Of a stretch of 41,999 nt of DNA, positions 24,201 through 31,341 are shown piece after piece. Numbering within the stretch: position 1 is the stretch's first letter; each line of letters opens with the position of its first letter. This DNA is from Rhodospirillales bacterium (GTDB lineage: Bacteria; Pseudomonadota; Alphaproteobacteria; Acetobacterales; Acetobacteraceae): assembly GCA_017304945.1 (NCBI GenBank), contig JAFKLG010000098.1:1-41999 (forward strand). Direction: 5' to 3'. Under the pieces are notes generated by a model. It was not told the DNA's origin. It ran no database searches and saw nothing but the letters and a program-made list of their open reading frames with translations. A program made the translations under genes and the position numbers.

Positions 24201-24621
24201 CTTCGGCGTGGGGCTGCCACGACGCGACCTGTATCTCTCGCCCGACCATGCGATCCATGTCGAGGACGTGCTGGTGCCGGTGAAATACCTGATCAACGGA
24301 ACCAGCATCGCGACGACCAAGCGGAGCCGGGTGACCTACTACCACCTCGAGCTCGACCGGCACGACGTGATCCGCGCGGAGGGGCTGCCGGTCGAGACCT
24401 ATCTCGAGGTCGAGGATCGCGCCGCGTTCGAAGGCGGCAAGGTGCAGCGCCTGCATCCGGATTTCGCCCTGCCGGCGGCGGCGATGCGGCGACGGGAGGC
24501 GGAGGGATGCGCGCCGCTGGTGGTCGCCGGGCCGGCGGTGGCCGCGCTGCGGCGGCGGCTGGCGGCGCAGGCGGCGATGCTGGCCGCGGGCGCGGCGCGT
24601 GGGCGGCGACGCGCGGGGTAG
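21298..24621 (+). CDS. Tandem pepsin-like domains fused to a C-terminal Hint domain
   Basis: A 1107-residue protein. Unit A, about residues 27-366, has the aspartic-protease active-site pattern: FSAPLDTGSRG with Asp50, a GIG-containing lobe (FGIGFDRTGDG), a second motif VLDLGIGN with Asp260, and the terminal strand FNYLYDARNGYIGLQL. Residues 400-545 form a Gly/Thr/Val-rich autotransporter-like strand repeat (SGELSGGGLLTIGSGAV). Unit B, about 554-902, repeats the plan with LLDSGSP (Asp583), TVIDTGGGPN (Asp797) and YDVMFDLQDGRVLLRP. The last 200 residues are a Hint_2 domain: CFAAGTRI with Cys904, LSPDHAIHV, and YHLELDRHDVIRAEGLPVETYL. GGGGGA precedes ATG 21298. There is no classical signal peptide. 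Family knowledge predicts self-cleavage at Cys904; the two-unit protease reading is my inference from the repeated motifs. Confidence 0.8.
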   Translation: MTAAATWTLYDGSDESYFLPYSSSSFGSATAIDPRINVSIGDTIFSAPLDTGSRGASIPQASVPDITQGPDDPSGYLFYWSSGRQIQGYWHMMTVGFPDATGTNTGSVAASATIPVLIVQQIVDLPGDWPNGTRTQAETIIPQAGTSFLNFGIGFDRTGDGDLPENDSYNQNYNPFLNLQQMTAGGMVAGYVLTQNGVQLGLTAANTAPTADDGQSPFAYQKLLPTPFAQVAGSPPDWQVGTGSVVLNGSTFATGQAVLDLGIGNALLSLPSPPAPVTPNATTLLNSGSLVVNLLNSFFQVGYGFEVGGASPMVPQNITWSAIQPGNQAFSENVDQTTFFNTGRNALNGFNYLYDARNGYIGLQLNADPATTGAFLSPMISWQGSVTLESGFSASYPITLAAATTIMAGGTVSLSGELSGGGLLTIGSGAVALTSANANTGGIVIGAGATLELGAPDAAGIGTIGFGGPAAMLRLESDVTQVPTVAGLQSNDFIDVAGINGGSVTVAGTSLTVSNGTSSVSIALDHSYAGTFRSFADGSGGTMVGYVASSQPYVVPLYHLANSTNLMIYAALNGGPLVPYLLDSGSPNMFATYGTWWPGHDTPISPAVTDSFTFANGTTYDYVPVATSVSIGNAAGTVLAGATNVNIAQIVSIVSHGTSYDYANWASAVAQGGAPIAADNSYGNFSAGLYGSNELATVLAQVPIGDGLENGFIIQSGGASATVGTLTIGLDPGVVAAWRANAQTIVLPMAATGTLLPNPDGNAASVMGAGKAQVGNTTITLNDGTTSTSFAIPTVIDTGGGPNNIIYNPGGTPDLGAFLQGTSNVLQNGISYELSGTTVGGTVVPLMNYVTNPGTLPGGGNSLAIDSSAIPGTLRVNPGINLFDQYDVMFDLQDGRVLLRPLECFAAGTRIDTAAGPVAVEALRVGDALPTCLDGRMRRIRWIGRRTIACNAHPDPARVHPVRIAAGAFGVGLPRRDLYLSPDHAIHVEDVLVPVKYLINGTSIATTKRSRVTYYHLELDRHDVIRAEGLPVETYLEVEDRAAFEGGKVQRLHPDFALPAAAMRRREAEGCAPLVVAGPAVAALRRRLAAQAAMLAAGAARGRRRAG

Positions 24622-24719
24622 AGCGTGATCGGCGGAGGCGCGGATCACACGCCGAAGCCGGCGACGCGAGCCGGTCGGCGAACGAACGGGAGTCGGACGG
24701 GCCCCGGTCCGCGCCTGCC

Positions 24720-25625
24720 TCAGGTGCCGAGGAACCAGCCGGCGAGCTTCGCGCGTGCCGCCTGGCCGGCGGCGAGACCGGTGGCGTTGACGATGGCGAG
24801 CCGGAAGCCGCCGGGCGGCATGGCGTGCCGCGCCGGATCACGATCCGCGTGGAACGTGACCTGCACGCTGGACACGCCGGGCAGGGCGCGGAGCTCCGCC
24901 AGCAACCCCTCCGGCGGATGGGCGTATCGCCGCCCGTGCGGACCGAACAGCACCACCGAGAATCCGTCCCGCCGGTCGGCATCGGCGAAGTCCCAGGCGG
25001 CCTCGGCGTAGAGCCGCACCAGGGCCTGGGTCCAGCCGGCCCCGTACAGATCGGGCCACTGGTCGGCGAAGCGCAAATGCGCCTCGATGATGCGGCCGCC
25101 GATCGTCTCGAAATTCGCCATGCCGGTGTAGCCGCGCAAATGCCGGCGGCACCAATCGCCGCACCAGGACTCGATCGCCGGATCGCCCTCGGCATGCACG
25201 TGCCAATGGTCGAAGGTGCCGTCCGGCCCCGCCGCCCCGGTGGTGTGTCGCCACCAGTGCGGGATGCCGTCCACCAGCGCCACGTCGGAACTGACGTGGC
25301 GGCCGGTCAACAGCGTCGACCAGAAATGCCCGGCGGTGAGATGCGCGGCGTAGTCCGTCGCGTCGTGGATGACCCGGCTGCCCACGCCCATGCCGCGCAG
25401 GTTCATGATCGGCTTGGAGAACACCGGAAAGCGCGGCGGCGTCACCCCGTGCGGCGCGGCGTCCAGGCCCTGCGAGAGGGCGACCGCGAGCTTGTCGTAG
25501 ATCCAGCGATGCACCGGGTACCACAGCCAGGAGTCGGAATCCTCGGTGGAGATACGCACGTGATCGGGACAGGGCGTGTCGGCGAAATACTGCAGGCGCC
25601 AGGGATCCGCCTCGCAGATCGGCAT
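24720..25625 (-). CDS. ATP-grasp-like protein of unknown function
   Basis: A 301-residue protein. The middle resembles an ATP-grasp fold: FSKPIMNLRGMGVGSRV carries a candidate ATP-binding Lys71 and glycine loop. HVSSDVALVDG is a possible strand, and YTGMANFETIGGRIIEAHLR (Asn171, Glu173, Glu181) looks like the metal-binding end of ATP-grasp enzymes. It starts only 13 bases after the stop of the MoeA-MocA-like fusion, so it belongs to the end of the molybdenum accessory operon. No family is identified with certainty. An amide ligase or kinase acting on a cofactor is one possibility. Confidence 0.55.
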   Translation of the reverse strand: MPICEADPWRLQYFADTPCPDHVRISTEDSDSWLWYPVHRWIYDKLAVALSQGLDAAPHGVTPPRFPVFSKPIMNLRGMGVGSRVIHDATDYAAHLTAGHFWSTLLTGRHVSSDVALVDGIPHWWRHTTGAAGPDGTFDHWHVHAEGDPAIESWCGDWCRRHLRGYTGMANFETIGGRIIEAHLRFADQWPDLYGAGWTQALVRLYAEAAWDFADADRRDGFSVVLFGPHGRRYAHPPEGLLAELRALPGVSSVQVTFHADRDPARHAMPPGGFRLAIVNATGLAAGQAARAKLAGWFLGT

Positions 25626-25638
25626 CCCGGCGCCCGCC

Positions 25639-27297
25639 TCAGCCCACGCCTTCCGGACGCAGCCGGGGCGGCAGCGTCGCGAGCGATTCGGTGGTGTCGA
25701 AGTCGCGCAGCACCGCGTCGTCCGCCATCTCCACCTCGCACACCGCCTCGGCGTGCTTGCCGGTGAGGAAGCGCGCGCCGGAGTCGCCGGAGATCTCCAG
25801 GATCTCCTGGAAGTAGCGGCGGTCCCAGAGCATCGGGTTGCCCTGCTTGCCTCGGAAGGTGGGCAGCACGATCAACCGTCCTTCCTCGGGGTCGTACATC
25901 GACACCAGCCGGTCGATCATGCGTCCGGTGACGAGCGGCATGTCGCCGAGGCACACCACGGCGGCGGCGCATTCGGGGGGCACCGCCGCGATACCGGCCT
26001 TGAGGCTGGCCGACAGGCCCTCGGCATAGTCGTGCGCGTGCACGTACTGCACCGGCCGTCCGGCCAGCGCGCTCTCGATCTGCTCGTGCTGGTGACCGGT
26101 GACCACGAGCACCGGCCGCGTGTTGGCGGACAGCACGTTGTCGACCACGCGGGCGATCATCGGCTTGCCGCTGCGATCGGCGACCAGCAGCTTGTTGTGC
26201 GGCGCCATCCGGCGGGAGCGGCCGGCCGCCAGCACCACCGCCGCGATCGTGGGCGCGCTGCGCGGCGCGGCGCCGGAGCGTGGCGTGGCGGGCGCCTTCT
26301 CGCGGGGCAGGGGGCGGGAGTCGATCTCCTTCAGCAGCCCGCCCACACCCATGCGCATCACGTCGGCGCTGGTCACCTTGAGCCCGGCGAACAGCCGGGT
26401 CAGCACGAAGTCGATCCCGTTCAGGGTCGGGCTGCGGGCGCAGCCGGGCAGGACGAGCGCCGGCACCTCGCCGATGCGGCCGAGGCAGATCAGGTTGCCG
26501 GGATCGACGGGCATGCCGAAATGCACGATCTCGCCGCCCGCCCGCACGATCGCCGCCGGGCCCACGTCGCGCCGGTCCAGCACCGCCGAGGCGCCGACGA
26601 TCAGCAGCAGTTCGGCCCCGTCCGCGAGCAGGGTGGACAGCGCGCGGGCCACCGGCTCCTCCGCATGCGGGCAGCGCAGCGGCGGCATCAGCGTGCCGGT
26701 GAGCTGCGTCACGCGCTGTTCGGTGACCGCGATCGTCTTGTCGGTGGTGCTGTCCTTCAGCCCCGGCAGTTCGGTCGCCACCAGCCCCACCTTCAATGCG
26801 CGGAACGGGTGCAGCGCGAGTGGGGATGGGCCCTGGCGGGCCAGCGTCTCGGCGACCGCCAGCACGTGGCCGGGGACCGAGAACGGGATGACCTTGATCG
26901 TGGCCACCAGGTCGCGCGGCGCGACCACCGCATAGTCGGGCAGCGTGCCGAGCGTGGGGGCTTCGTCGACGCCGTTCAGCCGGTCGATCTTGGCGGCATC
27001 CACGCGCAGCAGGCCCGGCACCTCGGCCGCGAGGTTGACGCGGCCGGTCGCCGCGCGGGAGCGCGCGATCAGCGGCGAGACGAGCGGGGAGGCGAGCCGG
27101 TCGGCGGCGATATCCTCCGGCACGTCGCCGGGTTCGAGCCGCGCGCAGACCACCTCGGTGCGGCCGGCTTCGCGCAGGGCGGCGATCGCCACGTCGTCGA
27201 GCAGAGCGCCCTTGCGGATCATGGTCGTGCCGACGCGCTGGCTGTGCGCCATGATGGCGCCGCGCGCCTCGTCGAGCGGAGCGGGACCGAACTTCAT
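25639..27297 (-). CDS. Molybdopterin-binding / MocA-like nucleotidyltransferase fusion
   Basis: A fusion of 552 residues. The N-terminal half, about 1-330, is a MoeA/MoCF-type molybdopterin-binding domain (GALLDDVAIAALREAG, LLLIVGASAVLDRRDVGPAAI, ALVLPGCARSPTLNG). The C-terminal half, from about residue 350, is a MobA/MocA-type nucleotidyltransferase: VVLAAGRSRRM, HDYAEGLSASLKAGI, CLGDMPLVT and RGKQGNPMLW. MocA attaches CMP to molybdopterin for xanthine-dehydrogenase-family enzymes, which fits the XdhC and CoxI neighbours. ATG 27297 overlaps the XdhC stop by four bases. The open frame continues further upstream only by chance. Confidence 0.9.
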   Translation of the reverse strand: MKFGPAPLDEARGAIMAHSQRVGTTMIRKGALLDDVAIAALREAGRTEVVCARLEPGDVPEDIAADRLASPLVSPLIARSRAATGRVNLAAEVPGLLRVDAAKIDRLNGVDEAPTLGTLPDYAVVAPRDLVATIKVIPFSVPGHVLAVAETLARQGPSPLALHPFRALKVGLVATELPGLKDSTTDKTIAVTEQRVTQLTGTLMPPLRCPHAEEPVARALSTLLADGAELLLIVGASAVLDRRDVGPAAIVRAGGEIVHFGMPVDPGNLICLGRIGEVPALVLPGCARSPTLNGIDFVLTRLFAGLKVTSADVMRMGVGGLLKEIDSRPLPREKAPATPRSGAAPRSAPTIAAVVLAAGRSRRMAPHNKLLVADRSGKPMIARVVDNVLSANTRPVLVVTGHQHEQIESALAGRPVQYVHAHDYAEGLSASLKAGIAAVPPECAAAVVCLGDMPLVTGRMIDRLVSMYDPEEGRLIVLPTFRGKQGNPMLWDRRYFQEILEISGDSGARFLTGKHAEAVCEVEMADDAVLRDFDTTESLATLPPRLRPEGVG

Positions 27298-28025
27298 GCG
27301 GCCTGCGGGGCCGGGGTCGCGGCCGCGGGCAGGCGGGCCTTCTCGGGCAGCGGCGCGCCGCGGCGGACCGCGACGATTTCGGCCATGATGGAGAGGCCGA
27401 TTTCCGGCGCGGTGACCGCTTCGATGTTGAGCCCGACCGGGCCCTTGATGCGGGCAAGCGCGGCTTCGTCGTGGCCGAGTTCGCGCAGGCGCTTCAGGCG
27501 CGCCGCGTGGGTTTTCCGCGACCCGAGGGCGCCGATGTAGAACGCCTTCGACTTGAGGGCGCGGTCGAGCGCGGGGTCGTCGAGCTTCGGGTCGTGCGTC
27601 AGGGTGACCACGGCGGTGCGATGGTCCGGGGCGAGGGCGTCCAGCGCCTCGTCCGGCCACTCGGTGGAGATGGTGACGTTCGGGAAGCGCTCGTCGGAGG
27701 CGAAGGAGCGCCGCGGGTCGACCACCGTCACCGCGTAGCCGCAGCGGGCGGCGAAGGGGACCAGCGCCTGGGCGATATGCACCGCGCCCACCACGACCAG
27801 GCGCAGCGGCGGGTTGTGGGCGTGCAGGAACCAGTCCTGGCCGTCGATCTTCACCGTGCCGTTCTCGTCGCGATCGAGCGCGCGGGCGGCGGCCTCGTTC
27901 AGCGCGGCGGCGGCGGCGGGATCGGGCAGCAGGGTCTGCGCGCCGTCCGGCAGGCGGGTCGCCAGCACGGTCGGACGCTTCTCGCGCTGGGCCGCTTCGA
28001 GAGCGGCGAGGATCTCGGGCGTCAT
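27294..28025 (-). CDS. XdhC family protein (Rossmann domain), CoxF-like
   Basis: A 243-residue protein carrying the C-terminal Rossmann domain of XdhC/CoxF (LRLVVVGAVHIAQALVPFA, VTVVDPRRSFA, FYIGALGSRKTHAARLKRL, GPVGLNIEAVTAPEIGLSI). XdhC proteins hold and deliver sulfurated molybdenum cofactor to xanthine-dehydrogenase-family enzymes. The start is ATG 28025, with AGGGAG upstream; similarity does not extend to the longer reading. It lies 188 bases downstream of the short CoxI/XdhC N-domain gene, and that gap is filled by an intergenic repeat. The XdhC N-domain and Rossmann domain are thus encoded separately. Confidence 0.9.
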   Translation of the reverse strand: MTPEILAALEAAQREKRPTVLATRLPDGAQTLLPDPAAAAALNEAAARALDRDENGTVKIDGQDWFLHAHNPPLRLVVVGAVHIAQALVPFAARCGYAVTVVDPRRSFASDERFPNVTISTEWPDEALDALAPDHRTAVVTLTHDPKLDDPALDRALKSKAFYIGALGSRKTHAARLKRLRELGHDEAALARIKGPVGLNIEAVTAPEIGLSIMAEIVAVRRGAPLPEKARLPAAATPAPQAA

Positions 28026-28075
28026 GGCGTCACTCCCTGGAGGGGCGTGGTTTTTCGTGGGGCCGATTGGTGCGC

Positions 28076-28188
28076 GTGGGGATGGCCGGGTCAACCCCCG
28101 GGTCGAGCCGGGGGGCGGCCATGACGAAATGGGCGGGGCGGCCTTCCCTCCCAGCCGTCATGGCCGGGCTCGACCCGGCCATCCCCAC
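28076..28188. repeat. MAGLDPAI-type alphaproteobacterial palindromic repeat
   Basis: The element lies inside the operon, between the CoxI-like and XdhC-like genes. Its outer arms are reverse complements: GTGGGGATGGCCGGGTC near 28076 pairs with GACCCGGCCATCCCCAC ending at 28188, and the inner arms around 28121-28126 and 28156-28165 also pair (GGCCATGACG / CGTCATGGCC). Read on the + strand it encodes the PAVMAGLDPAIP peptide that recurs in many alphaproteobacterial genomes as a spurious product. It is a dispersed hairpin repeat, possibly affecting mRNA stability between the two genes. Confidence 0.85.
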
Positions 28189-28213
28189 CGGCACAGGCAG
28201 TCGGACGAGCCCG

Positions 28214-28552
28214 CTAGCTCAGCCGCTCCACGAACACCTTCACCTTGCCGCCGCAGGCGAGGCCGACTTCCCAGGCGCGCTCATGGCTCACGCCGAAATC
28301 GAGCAGTTGCGGGGTTCCGGTGTCGATCGTCTTCATCGCCGCTTCGGCGACCGCCCCCTCGATGCAGCCGCCGGAGACGGAGCCGGCCATCTTGCCCGAC
28401 TTGCTGATCGCGAGGCGGGAGCCGGCCGGGCGCGGGGAACTGCCCCAGGTCTCGGTGACGGTGGCGATCGCCACCTGCTCGCCGGCGGCGCGCCATCCGG
28501 CGGCGGTGGCCAATACGTCCTCGGGCTCGTTGAACAGGGTCGCAGCGCTCAT
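28214..28552 (-). CDS. CoxI/XdhC N-terminal domain protein
   Basis: A 112-residue protein that corresponds to the XdhC_CoxI N-terminal domain: WRAAGEQVAIATVTETWGSS, GSRLAISKSGKMAGSVSGGC and the Cys-Gly-Gly LACGGKVKVFVE near the end. The paired cysteines (in SGGCIEG and ACGG) are the conserved family residues. In the aerobic CO dehydrogenase cluster of Oligotropha the equivalent gene, coxI, is one of the accessory genes with coxE and coxF. It overlaps the VWA gene stop by four bases. The product probably assists insertion or maturation of the molybdenum cofactor with the XdhC-like partner. Confidence 0.88.
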   Translation of the reverse strand: MSAATLFNEPEDVLATAAGWRAAGEQVAIATVTETWGSSPRPAGSRLAISKSGKMAGSVSGGCIEGAVAEAAMKTIDTGTPQLLDFGVSHERAWEVGLACGGKVKVFVERLS

Positions 28553-29763
28553 GACGCCATCCTTTCCGGGGCAGGGCCCGCCGCGCGGGGCGGAGCGGGG
28601 CGTGAGAGAAGATCCACCAGCGCGCGCAGGCTGGCCAGGTTGTGGACCGGTCGGAACTCGTCCACGTGCGGCAGCATCGCGCGGATGCCCTGGGATCTTG
28701 GTTCGAACCCGCTCCAGCGCAACAGCGGGTTCAGCCAGATCAGCCGGCGGCAGGAGCGATGCAGCCGGTCCATCTCCTCGGGCAGGCCCGCCGCGCCCTC
28801 CCGGTCGAGCCCGTCGGTGATCAGCAGCACGATCGCGCCCTGGCCCAGCACCCGCCGCGCCCAGAGCCGATTGAAGCGGCCGATCGCGTCGCCGATGCGG
28901 GTGCCGCCGGACCAGTCGGGCACGATCTGCGAGATCATCTGGAACGCGACCTCCGGGTCGCGATGGCGGAGCTGGCGGGTGATGTTGGTGAGCCGCGTGC
29001 CGAACAGGAACACGTGCACGCGGTCGCGGTCGTTCGTCACCGCATGCAGGAAATGCAGCAGGATCTGCGCATAGCGGCCCATCGAGCCGGAGATGTCGCA
29101 CAGCACGACCAGCGGCGGCGGCCGGGTGACGGTGCGGCTGCGGGCGATCGACAGAATCTCGCCGCCCTGGCGCAGGTTCTGCCGGATGGTCCGGCGCAGA
29201 TCGACACGCGGTCCGGCCGGGTCGGCGCGGCGGCGGCGGGTGCGGCGCAGGTCGAGCGGCAGCACGAGGCGGCGGATCTCGCGTTTCGCCGCGGCGATCT
29301 CCTCGGCGCCCATCGCCTCGAAATCCATCTGCTGCAGCCGCTCCTGGTCGGACACGGTGAGCACCGCGTCCTGCACCGGCGGCTCGTCCTGCGGCTGCGG
29401 TGGGCGGTCGGTCTTGGGCGCGAAGGCCTCGGCGACGCGGCGGGAGGCCGGCGGTGGCCGTTCCGGCCGCTTTTCCTTCTGCGCCTCCAGCAGCGCCATG
29501 GCGGCGGCCTGTTCGGCGGCCGTGGGGTCGCGCCAGAACAGGGCGAAGGCCTGGTCGAACACGTCCTGGTGCTCACGGCGGTGGATCATCGTGGCGCGGA
29601 GCGCGATCCGCGCCTGGGTGCGGTCCGCGAGGTCCACCCGGGTCAGCGCCTGCTGCGCCGCGATCGTCTCGGCGGGGCCGACCGGCAGGCCCGCCCGCCG
29701 CAGCAGGCGCGCGAAGTGCATGACGTTGGCGGCCAGGGTGGTCGCGGTCGAGGGTTCGGACAT
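28549..29763 (-). CDS. CoxE-like VWA domain protein
   Basis: A 404-residue protein of the CoxE family. An N-terminal helical domain of about 90 residues and a Pro/Glu-rich linker precede a VWA domain with an intact MIDAS metal site: DISGSM at 223-228 and the TDGLD motif further on. CoxE works with the MoxR-type AAA+ ATPase CoxD in sulfuration or assembly of the CO dehydrogenase active site. No coxD homologue is in the window, so the partner may lie elsewhere. The start is set at ATG 29763, where homology begins, as the longer reading adds a basic low-complexity stretch. It heads the five-gene operon. Confidence 0.88.
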   Translation of the reverse strand: MSEPSTATTLAANVMHFARLLRRAGLPVGPAETIAAQQALTRVDLADRTQARIALRATMIHRREHQDVFDQAFALFWRDPTAAEQAAAMALLEAQKEKRPERPPPASRRVAEAFAPKTDRPPQPQDEPPVQDAVLTVSDQERLQQMDFEAMGAEEIAAAKREIRRLVLPLDLRRTRRRRADPAGPRVDLRRTIRQNLRQGGEILSIARSRTVTRPPPLVVLCDISGSMGRYAQILLHFLHAVTNDRDRVHVFLFGTRLTNITRQLRHRDPEVAFQMISQIVPDWSGGTRIGDAIGRFNRLWARRVLGQGAIVLLITDGLDREGAAGLPEEMDRLHRSCRRLIWLNPLLRWSGFEPRSQGIRAMLPHVDEFRPVHNLASLRALVDLLSRPAPPRAAGPAPERMAS

Positions 29764-29888
29764 CGGCGCCAGAGGACCGCGTCGCGCATGGTGGCGCAAG
29801 GGGTGGGGGCGCAAGGGGTGGGGACGCGTCGATCGCCCCGGCGAGGGTCTGGTCGGGGGCGTGCGGGGGCGTGTCCGGGTGGCGGCGT

Positions 29889-30422
29889 TCAGTCGCGGGC
29901 CCAGGCGAAGCTGATGCAGTCGCGCGGGGCGGGCCCCAGGGCCGGATGGACGGCCCAGCGCCGCAGCACGCCCTCACGCCGCAAGCCCACTTTCTCCATC
30001 ACCCGCGCGGAGGCGTGGTTGTCGGCGTCGCACAAATCTCCCATGCGCCAGAGGTCGGGCTGCGCCTGGACCCAGGCGAGCGCCGCGCGCAGCGCCTCGG
30101 TCATCAGCCCGTTGCCCCAGGCGGACGGGGCGAGCGCGTAGCCGAAGCCGATCCGGTGGGGGGCCGGACGGCGCAGGTCGATTGCGCCCAGCAGCCCGCC
30201 CCCGCGCCGGTCCTGCAGCACGTAGGTGCGGGAGTGCGGGGTGGCGATGCGGTCGGCGACATAGGCGCGGGTGGTCGCGAGGTCGGGGTGGGGCGCCCAG
30301 GTGAGGAAGCGGGTCACGCGCGGATCCCGCACCCAGCTGGCGAACACCGCCGCCGCGTCGTCCGGCCGGATGGGACGGAGATGCAGCCGCGGCGTATCAA
30401 GCTGGGCGGGCAATCCCGGCAT
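29889..30422 (-). CDS. GNAT family N-acetyltransferase, RimJ/RimL-like
   Basis: A 177-residue GNAT acetyltransferase of the RimJ/RimL (Acetyltransf_3) group. The first strand motif TPRLHLRPIRPDDAAAVF is typical. The acetyl-CoA loop sits in ALAPSAWGNGLMTEALRAAL, and NHASARVMEKVGLRREGVLR is the conserved C-terminal motif. The start at ATG 30422 leaves eight bases after the ROK kinase stop; an earlier in-frame ATG at 30470 would overlap that gene by 40 bases and has no homology. The acceptor is unknown; N-terminal ribosomal protein amines or small amines are usual for the group. Confidence 0.88.
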   Translation of the reverse strand: MPGLPAQLDTPRLHLRPIRPDDAAAVFASWVRDPRVTRFLTWAPHPDLATTRAYVADRIATPHSRTYVLQDRRGGGLLGAIDLRRPAPHRIGFGYALAPSAWGNGLMTEALRAALAWVQAQPDLWRMGDLCDADNHASARVMEKVGLRREGVLRRWAVHPALGPAPRDCISFAWARD

Positions 30423-30430
30423 GCAGCGGG

Positions 30431-31183
30431 TCAGCGGCTGGGGAAGAGCCGGTCGAGCACCGGGTCCCACAGGCGCACGCCACCGGTGATGCCGGCCTCG
30501 TTGGCGACGATCTGCACCCCTTCGGGCGGCGGGAAGCGGATGAACTTCGTGTTGCCGCCGCCGATATAGAGCGTGTCGTAGGTGACCACGGTCTGCAGGA
30601 TGCCGATCACCCGTTCCACGCGCTTGTTCCAGCGCTTCTTGCCGACCTTCTCGCGGGCTGCTTCCCCGACATACTCGTCATAGGTGTGGCCGCCATGGAC
30701 CGGGTGATGCGACATCTCGAGGTGCGGCGCGACCAGCCCGTCCTGGAACAGCGCGAACCCCATGCCGGTGCCGAGGGTGATCACGCACTCGACGCCGTGG
30801 CCGGAGATCACGCCGAGCCCGGCGACCTCGGCGTCATTGAGCAGGCGGGCGGGCTTGCCGAGGGCGTCGGCCAGGCGCGCGGCGAGCGGGAAGTTGCGCC
30901 ATGCCTGGGTGCCGAGATGCGGTGCGGTCAGCACGCGGCCGCTGCGGACCACGCCGGGGAAGCCGATGGAGATCCGGTCGAAATGGCCGATCGTGTTGCC
31001 CATGGCGATCAGGGCGTCGCAGACCACGGCGGGTGTGGGGTCGGCCGGCGTATCGACCCGATGGCGCTCGCCCACCATGTCGCCGCGTGCGTCGAGCAGG
31101 CCGGCCTTGAGGTGGCTGCCGCCGATATCGATGCCGAGGGTGAGCGGCAGTTGGGCGGTGTCGGGGCTCGAGGCGTCGTTCAT
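30431..31183 (-). CDS. ROK family kinase, polyphosphate-glucokinase-like
   Basis: A 250-residue sugar kinase of the ROK family. The phosphate-1 motif GIDIGGSHLKAGLLD is at about 17-31. The second motif ECVITLGTGMGFALFQDG follows. The stretch DEYVGEAAREKVGKKRWNKRV closely resembles the polyphosphate glucokinase signature, so the enzyme probably phosphorylates glucose with polyphosphate or ATP. CAGGAG lies just before ATG 31183. It is followed by the GNAT gene after eight bases. The N-terminal extension in the open frame lacks similarity and was excluded. Confidence 0.88.
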   Translation of the reverse strand: MNDASSPDTAQLPLTLGIDIGGSHLKAGLLDARGDMVGERHRVDTPADPTPAVVCDALIAMGNTIGHFDRISIGFPGVVRSGRVLTAPHLGTQAWRNFPLAARLADALGKPARLLNDAEVAGLGVISGHGVECVITLGTGMGFALFQDGLVAPHLEMSHHPVHGGHTYDEYVGEAAREKVGKKRWNKRVERVIGILQTVVTYDTLYIGGGNTKFIRFPPPEGVQIVANEAGITGGVRLWDPVLDRLFPSR

Positions 31184-31238
31184 CACGCGGCTCCTGTTGG
31201 TGGGGGAGATATGCGTCAGAACGAGGCGGCGGGGGAAG

Positions 31239-31294
31239 ACGGTTGGCATTGGGCCGATCGGTGCTGATGATCACAGAAGCGCTCGGCCAACCGT
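31239..31294. repeat. Inverted repeat between the kinase gene and the ars operon
   Basis: ACGGTTGGC at 31239-31247 and GCCAACCGT at 31286-31294 are exact complements around a 38-base loop. They lie in the 158-base gap between the ROK kinase start and the arsJ stop. The element might be a terminator for the ars operon or a boundary of the inserted segment. No T-run follows, so the terminator reading is weak. Confidence 0.4.
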
Positions 31295-31341
31295 GCCACG
31301 TGGCGGCACTCTCAGTCGCAGCTGCTGCTTGTCAGCGTTGT

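Noticed and set aside
22966..24648. 560-residue minus-strand frame
   Set aside because: Antisense to the aspartic protease/Hint gene; composition is Arg/His-rich and non-domain-like.
25576..27540. 654-residue plus-strand frame
   Set aside because: Antisense to the MoeA/MocA fusion and part of XdhC; no recognisable domain.
31184..31341. attR-like copy of the tRNA-Leu 3' end
   Set aside because: Scanning by eye showed no match to the tRNA 3' sequence, so integration is only inferred.
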